This document shows, one piece after another, positions 15,548-23,584 of a stretch of 64,000 nt of DNA. The first letter of the stretch is position 1, and every line of letters begins with the position of its first letter. The DNA lies in the NCBI RefSeq assembly GCF_040796495.1, contig NZ_JBFNQN010000012.1:142387-206386 (forward strand). Direction: 5' to 3'. The notes beneath the pieces were generated by a model, which worked only from the letters and a program-made list of their open reading frames with translations, was not told the origin of the DNA and did no database searches. The position numbers and the translations under genes were made by a program. Origin of the DNA: Kineococcus endophyticus. GTDB taxonomy: Bacteria > Actinomycetota > Actinomycetes > Actinomycetales > Kineococcaceae.

Positions 15548-16929
15548 GTGAGCACGACCGTCGAGCACCACGCCCCGCCGGAACTCAAGCGCGTCATCGG
15601 ACCCGAGCTCCTGCTCCTGTTCATCGTCGGCGACATCCTCGGCACGGGCGTCTACGCCCTCACCGGCCAGGTCGCGGGCGAGGTCGGGGGCGCCGCGTGG
15701 TTGCCGTTCCTCGTGACCTTCGCGGTCGCGACCGTCACCGCGTTCTCCTACCTCGAACTCGTGACGAAGTACCCCCAGGCGGCGGGCGCCGCGCTCTACG
15801 TGCACAAGGCGTTCGGCCTGCACTTCCTGACGTTCCTCGTCTGCTTCGTCGTCATGTGCTCGGGGATCACGTCCGCCTCCGCCGCGGCGCGGGCGTTCGC
15901 CGCGAACCTCGTCGAGGTTTCGGCCTGGCGACGGGGAACGCCGGGATCCTGCTCGTCGCGCTGGCGTTCATGCTCCTCATCGCCGCCGTGAACCTGCGCG
16001 GGGTGAGCGAGAGCATCAAGCTCAACGTCGTCCTGACGATCGTGGAACTCACGGGTCTGCTGACGGTCATCGGCCTGGGGTTCTACGCCGTCGTGGGCGG
16101 GAACGCGGACTTCTCCCACGTGGTCCTCTTCGAGACGCCCGAGGACAAGAACCTGCTGCTGGCCGTGAGCACGGCGACCTCGCTGGCGTTCTTCGCGATG
16201 GTGGGTTTCGAGGACTCGGTGAACATGGCCGAGGAGACGAAGGACCCCAGCCGGATCTTCCCCCGGACGCTGTTGACCGGGTTGAGCATCACGGCCGTCA
16301 TCTACGTCCTGGTCTCGATCTGCGCCGTGGCGGTCGTCCCGGTGGGGGTCCTGCAGGAGAGCGAGACGCCCCTCGTCGAGGTCGCCCAGACCGCCGCCCC
16401 GGGGTTCCCGATGGCGGACCTGCTGCCGTTCATCTCGATGTTCGCCGTCGCGAACTCCGCCCTCATCAACATGCTCATGGCGAGCCGCCTGCTCTACGGC
16501 ATGGGCCGGCAGGGGGTCCTGCCGCCGTTCCTGTCGAAGGTCTCGCGCTCCCGCCGGACGCCCTGGGCCGCGATCGCCCTGACGACGGTCATCGCCCTCG
16601 GCCTCATCGCCTACGTCTCCCTCGCGCCGGACTCCCCGGTCGTCGCGGTGCTCGGCGGCACGACGTCGTTGCTGCTGCTCACGGTGTTCTGCGTGGTCAA
16701 CGTCGCGGTGCTCGTCCTGCGGCGGGACCGGGTGGCGCACGAGCACTTCTCCGCCGGCCGGGTGCTGCCCGTCGTGGGGGCTGTGGCCTGCGCGTACCTC
16801 GTGCTGCCGTGGACGTCCGGCCGCGCCGCGGAGCAGTACGAGATCGCCGGTGTCCTCGTCGGGCTCGGCGTCGTCCTGGGGCTCGTCACCCACCTGTGGC
16901 GCCGGTCGGCGTCCCGGTCGGCCGTCTGA
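15548..16929 (+). pseudogene. APC-family amino-acid permease with a frameshift
   Basis: Two overlapping frames together encode one complete APC permease of about 460 aa. The first (15548 to about 15918) carries the N-terminal helices (IGPELLLLFIVGDILGTGVY) and ends the good match at SAAARAFAANLVE. The second frame resumes at FGLATGNAGILLVALAFM (from 15919) and continues through MVGFEDSVNMAEETKDPSRI to the normal C-terminus at 16929. Restoring one base near 15915-15920 would join them. The sequence there is not a standard slippery heptamer, so a real inactivating indel or a sequence error is more likely than programmed frameshifting. GGGAGG precedes the GTG start. Confidence 0.85.
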
Positions 16930-16951
16930 CCGGGGGAGCGGCGGTTCCCGG

Positions 16952-17266
16952 TCAGGCCGCGCCGCCACCGCTCCCGACGACCGGGTGCGCGAGCACCGCC
17001 GCGAGCAGGAGCAGGCCCGCAGCCGCCAGCAACCCGGCGCGCGTGGGGCGGCGGTCGGTCCCTCGCACCGTCTGCACCACGCCCGTGCCGGTCGCCAGGA
17101 ACGCGACGACGGCGAGGCCCCACCCCAGGAGGAACCCGCCGGTGGCGACGGCCTCGGCCTGCGTCCTCGTCCAGACGAGGTCGGACGCCGCGAGGACGAG
17201 CGCCGCCGTCCCGGCCAGCAGGAGGGCGGCGACCGGGCCGCGAGGGAGCGCGCGCGGGCAGGGCAC
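16952..17266 (-). CDS. Hypothetical three-helix membrane protein
   Basis: A 104-aa protein with three hydrophobic segments: VAALLLAGTAALVLAASDLV, FLLGWGLAVVAFLATGTGVV and AGLLAAAGLLLLAAVLAHPV, separated by short charged loops. The GTG start at 17266 is fixed by TACCGT ending six bases upstream on the same strand, a leaderless-promoter arrangement. No family is recognised. It is convergent with the frameshifted permease and divergent from the P-loop kinase. Confidence 0.7.
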   Translation of the reverse strand: MPCPRALPRGPVAALLLAGTAALVLAASDLVWTRTQAEAVATGGFLLGWGLAVVAFLATGTGVVQTVRGTDRRPTRAGLLAAAGLLLLAAVLAHPVVGSGGGAA

Positions 17267-17330
17267 GCGAGAACGGTAGCGGGGCGCAACCTCCTCGCGC
17301 GCGCCCGTCGACGTCCCTACCGTCGAAGCT

Positions 17331-17846
17331 GTGGGAAGGGTCAACGTCCTCGTCGAGGGAGTCTCCGGCGCCGGGAAGACCTCCGTCGCCACCGAACTGG
17401 AACGCCGCGGTGAGCACGTGGTCCACGGCGACCGCGCACTCGCCCACCAGGGCGATCCCGTCACCGGCGAACCCACCACCGGCGCCCCGCGGCACACGCA
17501 CCACCTGTGGCGTCACGACGCCGTCCGGGACCTCGCGGGGGACCGCACCGCGGCGCGGACGTTCTTCTGCGGTGGATCGCGGAACTGGGCGTGGTTCCTG
17601 GACCTCTTCGACCTCGTCGTCGTCCTGGAGGTCGACGAGGAGACGCTGCGATGCCGGCTCGCCGGTCGCGCCGGGACCGACGAGTTCGGGGCCACTGCGG
17701 AGGAGCGCGACCTCGTCCTGCGCGTGCACCGCACCCGGGAGGACGTTCCCCCGGGCACGCCGCTGGACGCGACGCGACCCGTCGAGGTGGTTGTCGACGA
17801 CCTGTTGCGCCGGACCGCCGACCTCGGCGGCCCGGCGTCCTCGTGA
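17331..17846 (+). CDS. P-loop nucleotide kinase-like protein
   Basis: A 171-aa protein with a Walker A motif GVSGAGKT at residues 10-17 right after the N-terminal strand VNVLVE, a middle LVVVLEVDEETLRCRLAGR and a C-terminal helix, the layout of small AAA_33/adenylate-kinase-like P-loop kinases. The substrate is unknown. The GTG start follows TACCGT by seven bases, so the mRNA is predicted to be leaderless. It is followed by an ASCH protein gene with its own -10 candidate, so an operon is not certain. Confidence 0.75.
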   Translation: MGRVNVLVEGVSGAGKTSVATELERRGEHVVHGDRALAHQGDPVTGEPTTGAPRHTHHLWRHDAVRDLAGDRTAARTFFCGGSRNWAWFLDLFDLVVVLEVDEETLRCRLAGRAGTDEFGATAEERDLVLRVHRTREDVPPGTPLDATRPVEVVVDDLLRRTADLGGPASS

Positions 17847-17913
17847 GCTGCTGCCCGCCGCCACCGGGGTGCCGGGTGGGCGTTCGCCCGCGGGGACGGG
17901 GGACCATGACGAC

Positions 17914-18327
17914 ATGACGTGGCCACGGGTGGACGGACTGCGTGCACTCGGCCTGGGCGAGCCGGGTCGGATGCGGGCGGAGCTCAACGCGCTCGTGCTG
18001 GCCGGCCGGAAGCGCGCCACGGCCGGTCTGCTCGACGCCGACTACCGCGACGAGGACGAGGCCCTCGAGGTCGTCGGCGAGCGGTTGGTGCTGGTCGACG
18101 ACGACGACCGGCGCCTCGCGCTCGTCGAGGTCACCGACGTCCGTGTCGTCCGGTTCGACGAGGTGACCGACGACTTCGCCCGGGCGGAGGGCGAGGGTTT
18201 CGAGGACCGGGAGGACTGGGCCCGCGCCCACCGCGCCTTCTGGCAGCGCTCGGGGACCACCGTCGACGGCGACACCGAGGTCGTGTGCCTGCGCTTCACC
18301 CTCGTGTCGACCGCCGCCGAGCCCTGA
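17914..18327 (+). CDS. ASCH domain-containing protein
   Basis: A 137-aa protein with the ASCH pattern: a helical start (PGRMRAELNALVLAGRKRAT), the GRKRATAGLL strand, ERLVLVDDDDRRLALVEVTDV and the C-terminal AHRAFWQRSG followed by EVVCLRFTLV. ASCH domains form a beta-barrel related to PUA and are thought to bind RNA or modified nucleosides; some have hydrolase activity on N4-acylcytidines. The ATG follows GACCAT and six bases, again a leaderless layout. No partner gene is obvious. Confidence 0.85.
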   Translation: MTWPRVDGLRALGLGEPGRMRAELNALVLAGRKRATAGLLDADYRDEDEALEVVGERLVLVDDDDRRLALVEVTDVRVVRFDEVTDDFARAEGEGFEDREDWARAHRAFWQRSGTTVDGDTEVVCLRFTLVSTAAEP

Positions 18328-18380
18328 CGGGGTGCTCGCAGGTCAGCGCCCACCGTGGCGTGCCCGCCGTCGTGGGTGTC

Positions 18381-18743
18381 TCAGCCGGTGAGGAGGTGGA
18401 ACTCGTTGCCGTCGGGGTCGGCCAGTTCGACCTCCGCGTCCCCGGAGTCACCAGCGCCTGGGAGGAGGCTCGCCCCGAGCGCGAGGAGCCGTTCGACCAC
18501 GTAGGACGGGGACCCGGAGGTCACCGACAACTCGAGGCGTTGTCGGTTCCTGCCGTGCTTCGGCGCCACGGGCGGTCCGCCCCACGCGATCTTCGTGCCG
18601 CCCGCCGGTGACTGGACGGCCGTCTCCTCCTGCTCGTCCCACACCAGGGGCCAGTCGAGTGCCCGCGCCCAGAAGTGCCCGACCCGGCGGGTGCCGTCGC
18701 AGGCGAGTTCGCCGAGGGACCCGCACGGACAGGACCCCTGCAC
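18381..18743 (-). CDS. Glyoxalase-like (VOC) domain protein
   Basis: About 120 aa with the Glyoxalase_6-type pattern: VGHFWARALDWPLVW near the N-terminus, GGTKIAWGG in the middle, RLELSV and the terminal VELADPDGNEFHLL that usually carries a conserved Glu. The GTG at 18743 is the best start visible, but the first strand is short and unusually cysteine-rich (CPCGSLGELACDG), so the N-terminus could be truncated or start elsewhere. Function unknown. Confidence 0.65.
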   Translation of the reverse strand: MQGSCPCGSLGELACDGTRRVGHFWARALDWPLVWDEQEETAVQSPAGGTKIAWGGPPVAPKHGRNRQRLELSVTSGSPSYVVERLLALGASLLPGAGDSGDAEVELADPDGNEFHLLTG

Positions 18744-18784
18744 GGTAGGCGCCGACGGCGACCCGAGCAGGTGGGTCCCTCGTC

Positions 18785-19432
18785 TCAGACGGAGCTCCGA
18801 CCCGCACGCGACCCCGCGTAGGCGGGTTCCCGCAGCCGCCGCCACCGTTCCGGCACCACGAGGCCGGCCGGCGGGTTCAGGACGGGTTCGAACGTGACGT
18901 CCACGTCGACCCGTTCGTCCAGGACGAGGTCGGCGAACGGTCGCCACGGTCCGCGCGGTGCGGCGACGGCCAGCAGGAACCGCCCTCCCCGGAACCGCGC
19001 CCCCACCAGCAACGGTCCGACCGGGGCGCGGAACGCGGCGATGCTCGAGTGCACCCCGCGGTCCGCGGCGCGGCGTGGCCACGGCAGTCGTCGCCCCAGC
19101 GTGGTGGACAGGAGCAGGTCCCACGGATCGCCGCCGGGGGACCGGACACGCAGCGCGAGACCGAGCACGTCCGGCCAGGGCGACGGCAGCCCGGCACCGC
19201 GCGACAGTCGCACCAGGGCGCTGTCCCGGCCCGGGGTGTCGATCCACGGCACACCGGTGACCGGGCTCAGCCCGTGCCGCAGGACGGTCCCCGCCCAGAC
19301 GTCGCCCCGGGGGTGCAGAGCCCGCGCCGACCGGGCCCGTGCGAGGGCGCGGAACCCGTGGCGGAGGAGTCGGGACGACGGGGAAGGGCGCACGTCGGAG
19401 GTGTTCCCCGGACGGCCGGTGGCACACGTCAC
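18785..19432 (-). CDS. Conserved hypothetical protein
   Basis: A 215-aa protein with an arginine-rich N-terminal helix (LLRHGFRALARARSARALHP), then GVPWIDTPGRDSALVRLSRG, DLLLSTTLGRRLPWPR and FRAPVGPLLVGARFRGG. I associate this order with an uncharacterised actinobacterial family, sometimes labelled phosphodiesterase without evidence. No metal-binding HD or HxH motif supports that label. GTG 19432 is used; GTG 19393 (VRPSPSSRLLRHG) is an equally possible start. It is divergent from the radical SAM gene. Confidence 0.65.
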   Translation of the reverse strand: MTCATGRPGNTSDVRPSPSSRLLRHGFRALARARSARALHPRGDVWAGTVLRHGLSPVTGVPWIDTPGRDSALVRLSRGAGLPSPWPDVLGLALRVRSPGGDPWDLLLSTTLGRRLPWPRRAADRGVHSSIAAFRAPVGPLLVGARFRGGRFLLAVAAPRGPWRPFADLVLDERVDVDVTFEPVLNPPAGLVVPERWRRLREPAYAGSRAGRSSV

Positions 19433-19479
19433 CGTCCACTCCGGGATGCCCGACCGTCGGCACCGGGTTGCACTGGGTG

Positions 19480-20583
19480 ATGGCCACCAGCGCCCCGACC
19501 TCGCTCCCGAACCCCACCCGCGGCCCCGTCCTGTGGGCTCCGCGGCACGTCCTCGTCACCGCCTCCGCCCAGGCCGAACCGCACGGACAGGCGATCCTCG
19601 AGCGCCTCGCCGCCGCCGGCGTCAGCGACGTCCGCCTGTTGTCCGGCGACCGGCTCCCGCCGCTGCGCGGGAAGGACGACCGCGAGACGTACGCCCGCGC
19701 GAAGCGCACGCTCGCCGTCGTCACGAGCGCCGCGTCCAAGCGCCGTCCGACCCCCATCCCGCCGAGCGCCGACTTCTCCTTCCCGCTCGCCGAGGGCTGC
19801 CCGGGCCACTGCCAGTACTGCTACCTCGCCGGTTCGCTCACGGGGCCGCCGATCACCCGCGTCTACGCCGACCTGCCGCGGATCCTGGCCGGTCTGGACG
19901 AGGTCGTCGGGACGGGTGGCGTCACGTCGGGGACCGAGGCCCGCGGTCACGAGGGCACGACGTTCGAGGCGTCCTGCTACACCGACCCGCTGGCGCTCGA
20001 GCACGTCACCGGTTCCCTCGCCGCGACGGTCGCGCACTTCGGGACGCACGACTGGGCGGGTCCCGTGCAGCTGCGCCTGACGACGAAGTACGACGACGTC
20101 GACGGACTGCTCGACCTGCCCCACCACGGCCGCACCCGCGTCCGGACGTCCGTGAACGTCGGCGGGGTCGAACGGTTCGAGGGCGGGACGGCCCGCGTTC
20201 CGGCCCGGTTGCGGGCGCTCGGCCGGCTCGCCCGCGCGGGGTACCCCGTCGGCCTGACGATCGCCCCGATCATGCCCGTCGACGACTGGCGGACCGCGTA
20301 CGGCGACCTCCTCGACGCGGCCGCCGCGGAACTCCCCGCCGACGCCGACCTCACGGTCGAGTGCATCACCCACCGGTTCACGCCCAAGAGCAAGGACGTC
20401 CAGCTCGGCTGGTACCCGGCGACGAAGCTCGACCTCGACGAGTCCACGCGCAGCCGCAAGCACGGGAAGTTCGGCGCGGTGAAGTACGTCTACGACCGCG
20501 ACACCATGCGCGAGCTGCGCGGGTGGTTCGAAGGGGTCCTCGCCGAGCGCCTCCCCGCGGCCCGGTACCTGTACTGGACGTGA
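19480..20583 (+). CDS. Spore photoproduct lyase family radical SAM protein
   Basis: A 367-aa protein with the SPL-type radical SAM cluster CPGHCQYC (C107, C111, C114) followed by YLAGSLTGPP, and family motifs FEASCYTDPLALEHVTGS, LRLTTKYDDVDGLLDL and GLTIAPIMPVDDW. SPL repairs the thymine dimer called spore photoproduct in Bacillus spores. Here no sporulation genes are in view, so it could repair the same lesion in resting cells or exospores, or act on another substrate. The ATG at 19480 gives the best N-terminus. It is followed by the DUF1905 gene 21 bases downstream. Confidence 0.88.
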   Translation: MATSAPTSLPNPTRGPVLWAPRHVLVTASAQAEPHGQAILERLAAAGVSDVRLLSGDRLPPLRGKDDRETYARAKRTLAVVTSAASKRRPTPIPPSADFSFPLAEGCPGHCQYCYLAGSLTGPPITRVYADLPRILAGLDEVVGTGGVTSGTEARGHEGTTFEASCYTDPLALEHVTGSLAATVAHFGTHDWAGPVQLRLTTKYDDVDGLLDLPHHGRTRVRTSVNVGGVERFEGGTARVPARLRALGRLARAGYPVGLTIAPIMPVDDWRTAYGDLLDAAAAELPADADLTVECITHRFTPKSKDVQLGWYPATKLDLDESTRSRKHGKFGAVKYVYDRDTMRELRGWFEGVLAERLPAARYLYWT

Positions 20584-20604
20584 GCTCCGGGGCAGGCTGG
20601 GACC

Positions 20605-20907
20605 GTGGACGAACTGCGGTTCAGCGGTGAGCTCTGGTACTGGCGCGGTCCGGCGCCGTTCCACTTCGTCACGGTCGCGCCCGAGCAGTCCGAGGACATC
20701 GCCGCGGTCGCGGGCGAGGTCAGCTACGGCTGGGGTTGCATCCCCGTCACGGCCCGGACGGGCACGACCGAGTGGACGACGTCCCTGTTCCCGCGAGAGG
20801 ACGGCTACGCCCTGCCGGTGAAGAAGGCGGTCCGGGACGCCGAGGACCTCGCACTCGGCGACGTCCTCGACGTCCGCATGCGGCTGAGCCCCACCCGGCC
20901 GTCGTGA
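20605..20907 (+). CDS. DUF1905 family protein
   Basis: A 100-aa protein that matches DUF1905 almost completely: FSGELWYWRGPAPFHFVTV, GWGCIPVTARTGTTEWTTSL, FPREDGYALPVKKAVRDAE and GDVLDVRM. The fold is a small beta-barrel of unknown function, sometimes fused to YdeI-like domains. The GTG start is preceded by CAGGCT and six bases, so it probably has its own leaderless transcript despite lying 21 bases after the radical SAM gene. Confidence 0.88.
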   Translation: MDELRFSGELWYWRGPAPFHFVTVAPEQSEDIAAVAGEVSYGWGCIPVTARTGTTEWTTSLFPREDGYALPVKKAVRDAEDLALGDVLDVRMRLSPTRPS

Positions 20908-20925
20908 CGGAGGACCGGCGCCGCA

Positions 20926-21008
20926 TGCCAGCGCTGCACCCATCCGCCCGAGAACCCCGGGAAAGGGCTCTCTGGGCGGTTTCCGCGCCCATGGCTGCAG
21001 CGCTGGCA
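20926..21008. repeat. Nested inverted-repeat structure
   Basis: An outer perfect 13-bp stem (20926-20938, TGCCAGCGCTGCA, with 20996-21008) encloses an inner stem of about 14 bp (20944-20957 with 20965-20979, one bulge and one mismatch) closed by a CGGGAAA loop. The 83-base element lies between the DUF1905 and phosphotransferase genes. It could be a terminator, a structured leader or a palindromic repeat unit. Confidence 0.6.
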
Positions 21009-21089
21009 CGCTCTCCCCTCCGCCCGCGACCCACGACGTCCGGCCCCGGAGCACGTTCTGCCGTCGTGGAGGACCCTGCGGAGGTGAGG

Positions 21090-21938
21090 ATGGCCGGCGG
21101 ACGCAACGACGGCGCCGTCCGCGCGGGGAACACCGTCCGCCGCGCCACCGGCAGCCACACCCCCGCCGTGCACGCGCTGCTGCGTCATCTGCGCGCCGTC
21201 GGTTTCACCCGGGTCCCCGAGGTGCTCGGCATCGACGAGCAGGGCCGCGAGGTGCTCACCCACCTCGACGGGGAGACGATCGGGGACCGGCGACCCTGGC
21301 CGGCGTGGGCCCACAGCGACGCCGCCCTGACCGCGACGGGGCGCTGGCTGCGCGCGTTCCACGACGCCTCACGCTCCTTCGTCCCGCCCCCGGACGCGCG
21401 CTGGTTCGGGGACCACGACGAGCTCCGTCCCGGGGAGGTCGTCGGCCACCACGACGCCGCCCCCTACAACGCCGTCTGGCGCCCGGCGCCGTCCCCCGAC
21501 GACTCCGAGGCCGGTGAGCTCGTCGGGTTCATCGACTGGGACCTGGCCGGACCTGCTCTCCCGTTGCGGGACCTGGCGTTCGTGGCGCTGTCGTGGGTGC
21601 CCCTCACGGCTCGCGACACCGCCCTCGGCGACGGGTTCGCCCCCGACACCGACCGCCCCCGCCGGTTGTGCCTGCTCCTGGACGCCTACGGCTGGGAGGG
21701 CAGCACGGCAGACGTCCTCGACGCGGTGCGCGAGCGAGCCCTCCAGCACGCCGCAGGGCTGCGCACAGCTGCCGCCGACGGGTACGGCCCGGCGGTCGCC
21801 CTCGTCGCCGAGGGCGTCGCCGACGACTTCGAGCGCGCGGTCGCCGAACTCGACGAGCAGACCGCGGAACTCCTCCAGGACGAGTCCGAGCCGGACGACT
21901 CCGATCAGACCGGGCCCGGAGGATCGGGTGGAGCGTGA
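21090..21938 (+). CDS. Aminoglycoside phosphotransferase (APH)-fold protein
   Basis: About 282 aa of the APH/choline-kinase fold. The N-terminus has GRNDGAVRAGNTVRRATG, then LTHLDGETIGDRRPW. The catalytic loop reads VVGHHDAAPYNAVWR (HxDxxxxN) and the metal-binding motif is GFIDWDLAGPA. These residues look functional, but the natural substrate is unknown. Resistance should not be assumed, since many such actinobacterial genes act on other small molecules. ATG 21090 is chosen because GGAGG lies five bases upstream; GTG 21066 would add eight residues. It overlaps the next gene by 11 bases, so the pair is an operon. Confidence 0.82.
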   Translation: MAGGRNDGAVRAGNTVRRATGSHTPAVHALLRHLRAVGFTRVPEVLGIDEQGREVLTHLDGETIGDRRPWPAWAHSDAALTATGRWLRAFHDASRSFVPPPDARWFGDHDELRPGEVVGHHDAAPYNAVWRPAPSPDDSEAGELVGFIDWDLAGPALPLRDLAFVALSWVPLTARDTALGDGFAPDTDRPRRLCLLLDAYGWEGSTADVLDAVRERALQHAAGLRTAAADGYGPAVALVAEGVADDFERAVAELDEQTAELLQDESEPDDSDQTGPGGSGGA

Positions 21939-22191
21939 ACGGATCGAGTGGCGCCTCGCGCTGGTGGAGGCGCAGCTCGCCGCCGCCGACCGAGCGCAGG
22001 AGGTCACCGCTGCGGTGCTCGCCGCCGAGGACCGGGAAGGAGCGTCCCGGGCGGTCGCGGAGCTGCTGGCGATCTCCCAGGAGGGCGGCCGGACCGTGCT
22101 CGACACGGCGTGGGGGCGCCTGACTCAGGAAGAACGGCGCCTGCTTGCCGAGGAGGCTGCCCGGATGCGGCGCCAGTTGGGCAGCGCTTGA
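21928..22191 (+). CDS. Hypothetical small helical protein
   Basis: An 87-aa, almost entirely alpha-helical protein (IEWRLALVEAQLAAADRAQE, LTQEERRLLAEEAARMRRQL) with no transmembrane segment or cysteine. The GTG at 21928 overlaps the 3' end of the phosphotransferase gene, and GGAGG lies five bases upstream, so expression is coupled. No family is recognised. Its position suggests a small partner of the phosphotransferase. Confidence 0.6.
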   Translation: MERERIEWRLALVEAQLAAADRAQEVTAAVLAAEDREGASRAVAELLAISQEGGRTVLDTAWGRLTQEERRLLAEEAARMRRQLGSA

Positions 22192-22239
22192 GCCCGCAGC
22201 TGTGCTGCTGAGGGCTCATCCGCAGGTCACGATGGTCAG

Positions 22240-23418
22240 GTGTGGGAGACCTGGCGGGAGGAGATGCGGCACTGGGGACAGCCACGCTGGCGCGAGTGGT
22301 TCGACGACCGAGCCCGACGTGTGGCAGACGACGAGGGCCGGTCCCGGCAAGTCGGCGTCGCACGTCGGCGGAGGCTCGAGGAGGAACGACGGCGCTTGGG
22401 GATTGACGAGAAGGACGTCGACCGACGGCGGGAACTGTTCCGTCAGGACCGCGAACGCCACCCCGAGACCCGTGAACTGTGGAAGGAGTGGGAGCAGCGG
22501 CGGACCGTCCGCGAGCACGAGGTGCTCGCCTACCCCACGCTGACGCTGCGTCGGCACGCCGACCTTCGCCCCGACGACACGTCGCCGCCTGTGGAGCCGT
22601 TGACCGTCGGCTTCGGCGCTCTCGGGGACGCCGTGGCCCTCTGGCCGGGCAGCAACGAGGGTGGTGAGGGGGTCGTCAGTCGGCACGGCTCTGACGGTCG
22701 TTGGAACGACCGCACACCGCTGTCTTCGCGGTCCCCTCGTGGGCACGTCCAGCCGTTGCCCGACGGTGAGGTGCTGTTCGTCGACGCCAGGTGCCGCCGC
22801 GACGAGCACAACGCTGCCGTGTACGACGAGAGCGGTCGAGTCCTGCGCACCGCCCACCTCGGCGACGGCATCGAACACGTTCTCACCACCGCCGCGGGTG
22901 CGGTGTGGACCGCCTACTTCGACGAAGGCGTCTTCGCCATGAGAGGGCTCAGCACGCACGGCCTGGTCCGCTTCGGTTCCGACCTGTCGCCGCAGTGGCG
23001 GTACCCGCAAGCGCGTCAGACCGACCTGCCGGTGATCTCCGACTGCTACGCCTTGAACGTCGCTGGAGAAGCGGCGTGGACCTGTGCGTACGTGGACTTC
23101 CACCTGGTCAACGTCGACGACGCGCGGGCCGTCGACCACGGCCCTGCCCCCGTGAGCGGGGCCAGCGGGCTGCTCGTCGAGGGCGCCCGAGCCGCGCTCA
23201 TCGGCGCATCCGCCGGCGGGCGCGGCGTCGTCACCCCCGTGCACCTCACCGACGACGGACTGCGTCCGGCCGGTCCACCCCGCCGGCTCGTGCTGCCCGA
23301 CGGTGCACCGGTTCCGACCCTGCAGTTCGCGCGCTTCACCTGCCGGGGGCCCGAGCTGCACGTGGCCATCGGGGCCACCTGGTACCGGTTCGACCTGGAC
23401 GACGTCCCAACAGGCTGA
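22240..23418 (+). CDS. Hypothetical protein: charged helical N-terminus plus beta-propeller-like region
   Basis: A 392-aa protein. Residues 1-95 are unusually rich in Arg, Glu and Trp (WREWFDDRARRVADDEGRSR) and should form long charged helices. From about 95 onward the sequence is a series of short strands with repeats such as GEVLFVDARCRRDEHNAAVY and GAVWTAYFDEGVFA, resembling a beta-propeller. No signal peptide. The GTG follows CACGAT and six bases, so it is likely leaderless. Codon choice is somewhat less GC-extreme than in neighbouring housekeeping genes. No known family is recognised. Confidence 0.65.
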   Translation: MWETWREEMRHWGQPRWREWFDDRARRVADDEGRSRQVGVARRRRLEEERRRLGIDEKDVDRRRELFRQDRERHPETRELWKEWEQRRTVREHEVLAYPTLTLRRHADLRPDDTSPPVEPLTVGFGALGDAVALWPGSNEGGEGVVSRHGSDGRWNDRTPLSSRSPRGHVQPLPDGEVLFVDARCRRDEHNAAVYDESGRVLRTAHLGDGIEHVLTTAAGAVWTAYFDEGVFAMRGLSTHGLVRFGSDLSPQWRYPQARQTDLPVISDCYALNVAGEAAWTCAYVDFHLVNVDDARAVDHGPAPVSGASGLLVEGARAALIGASAGGRGVVTPVHLTDDGLRPAGPPRRLVLPDGAPVPTLQFARFTCRGPELHVAIGATWYRFDLDDVPTG

Positions 23419-23496
23419 GGTGCCAGGACCGCCGTCGTCGTCTTCATGCACACCACGCCGGCACGCGGCGGGTCCGCGACCCCGCGACTGAACTGG

Positions 23497-23523
23497 TCAA
23501 GTCCCCACGGTGACCGTCGATGG
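23497..23523 (+). promoter_or_regulatory. Possible sigma-28/WhiG-type promoter upstream of the chemoreceptor
   Basis: TCAA (23497-23500), exactly 15 bases, then GTCGATGG (23516-23523) resembles the motility sigma consensus TAAA-N15-GCCGATAA (three of four and five of eight positions). It lies 62 bases before the chemoreceptor ATG. The match is partial. Confidence 0.35.
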
Positions 23524-23584
23524 AACGTTGTCGACCCCCGACGGGCCGACCGACGCGTCCCCCCGTCCCAGGAGCACCCACCCC

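Noticed and set aside
15910..15925. Programmed ribosomal frameshift in the APC permease
   Set aside because: GAGGTTTCGG is not a standard slippery heptamer and no downstream stimulatory structure was evident, so an indel or sequence error is more likely.
21090..21938. Aminoglycoside resistance gene
   Set aside because: The APH fold and catalytic motifs are present, but the protein lacks close resemblance to known resistance enzymes and there is no mobile context.
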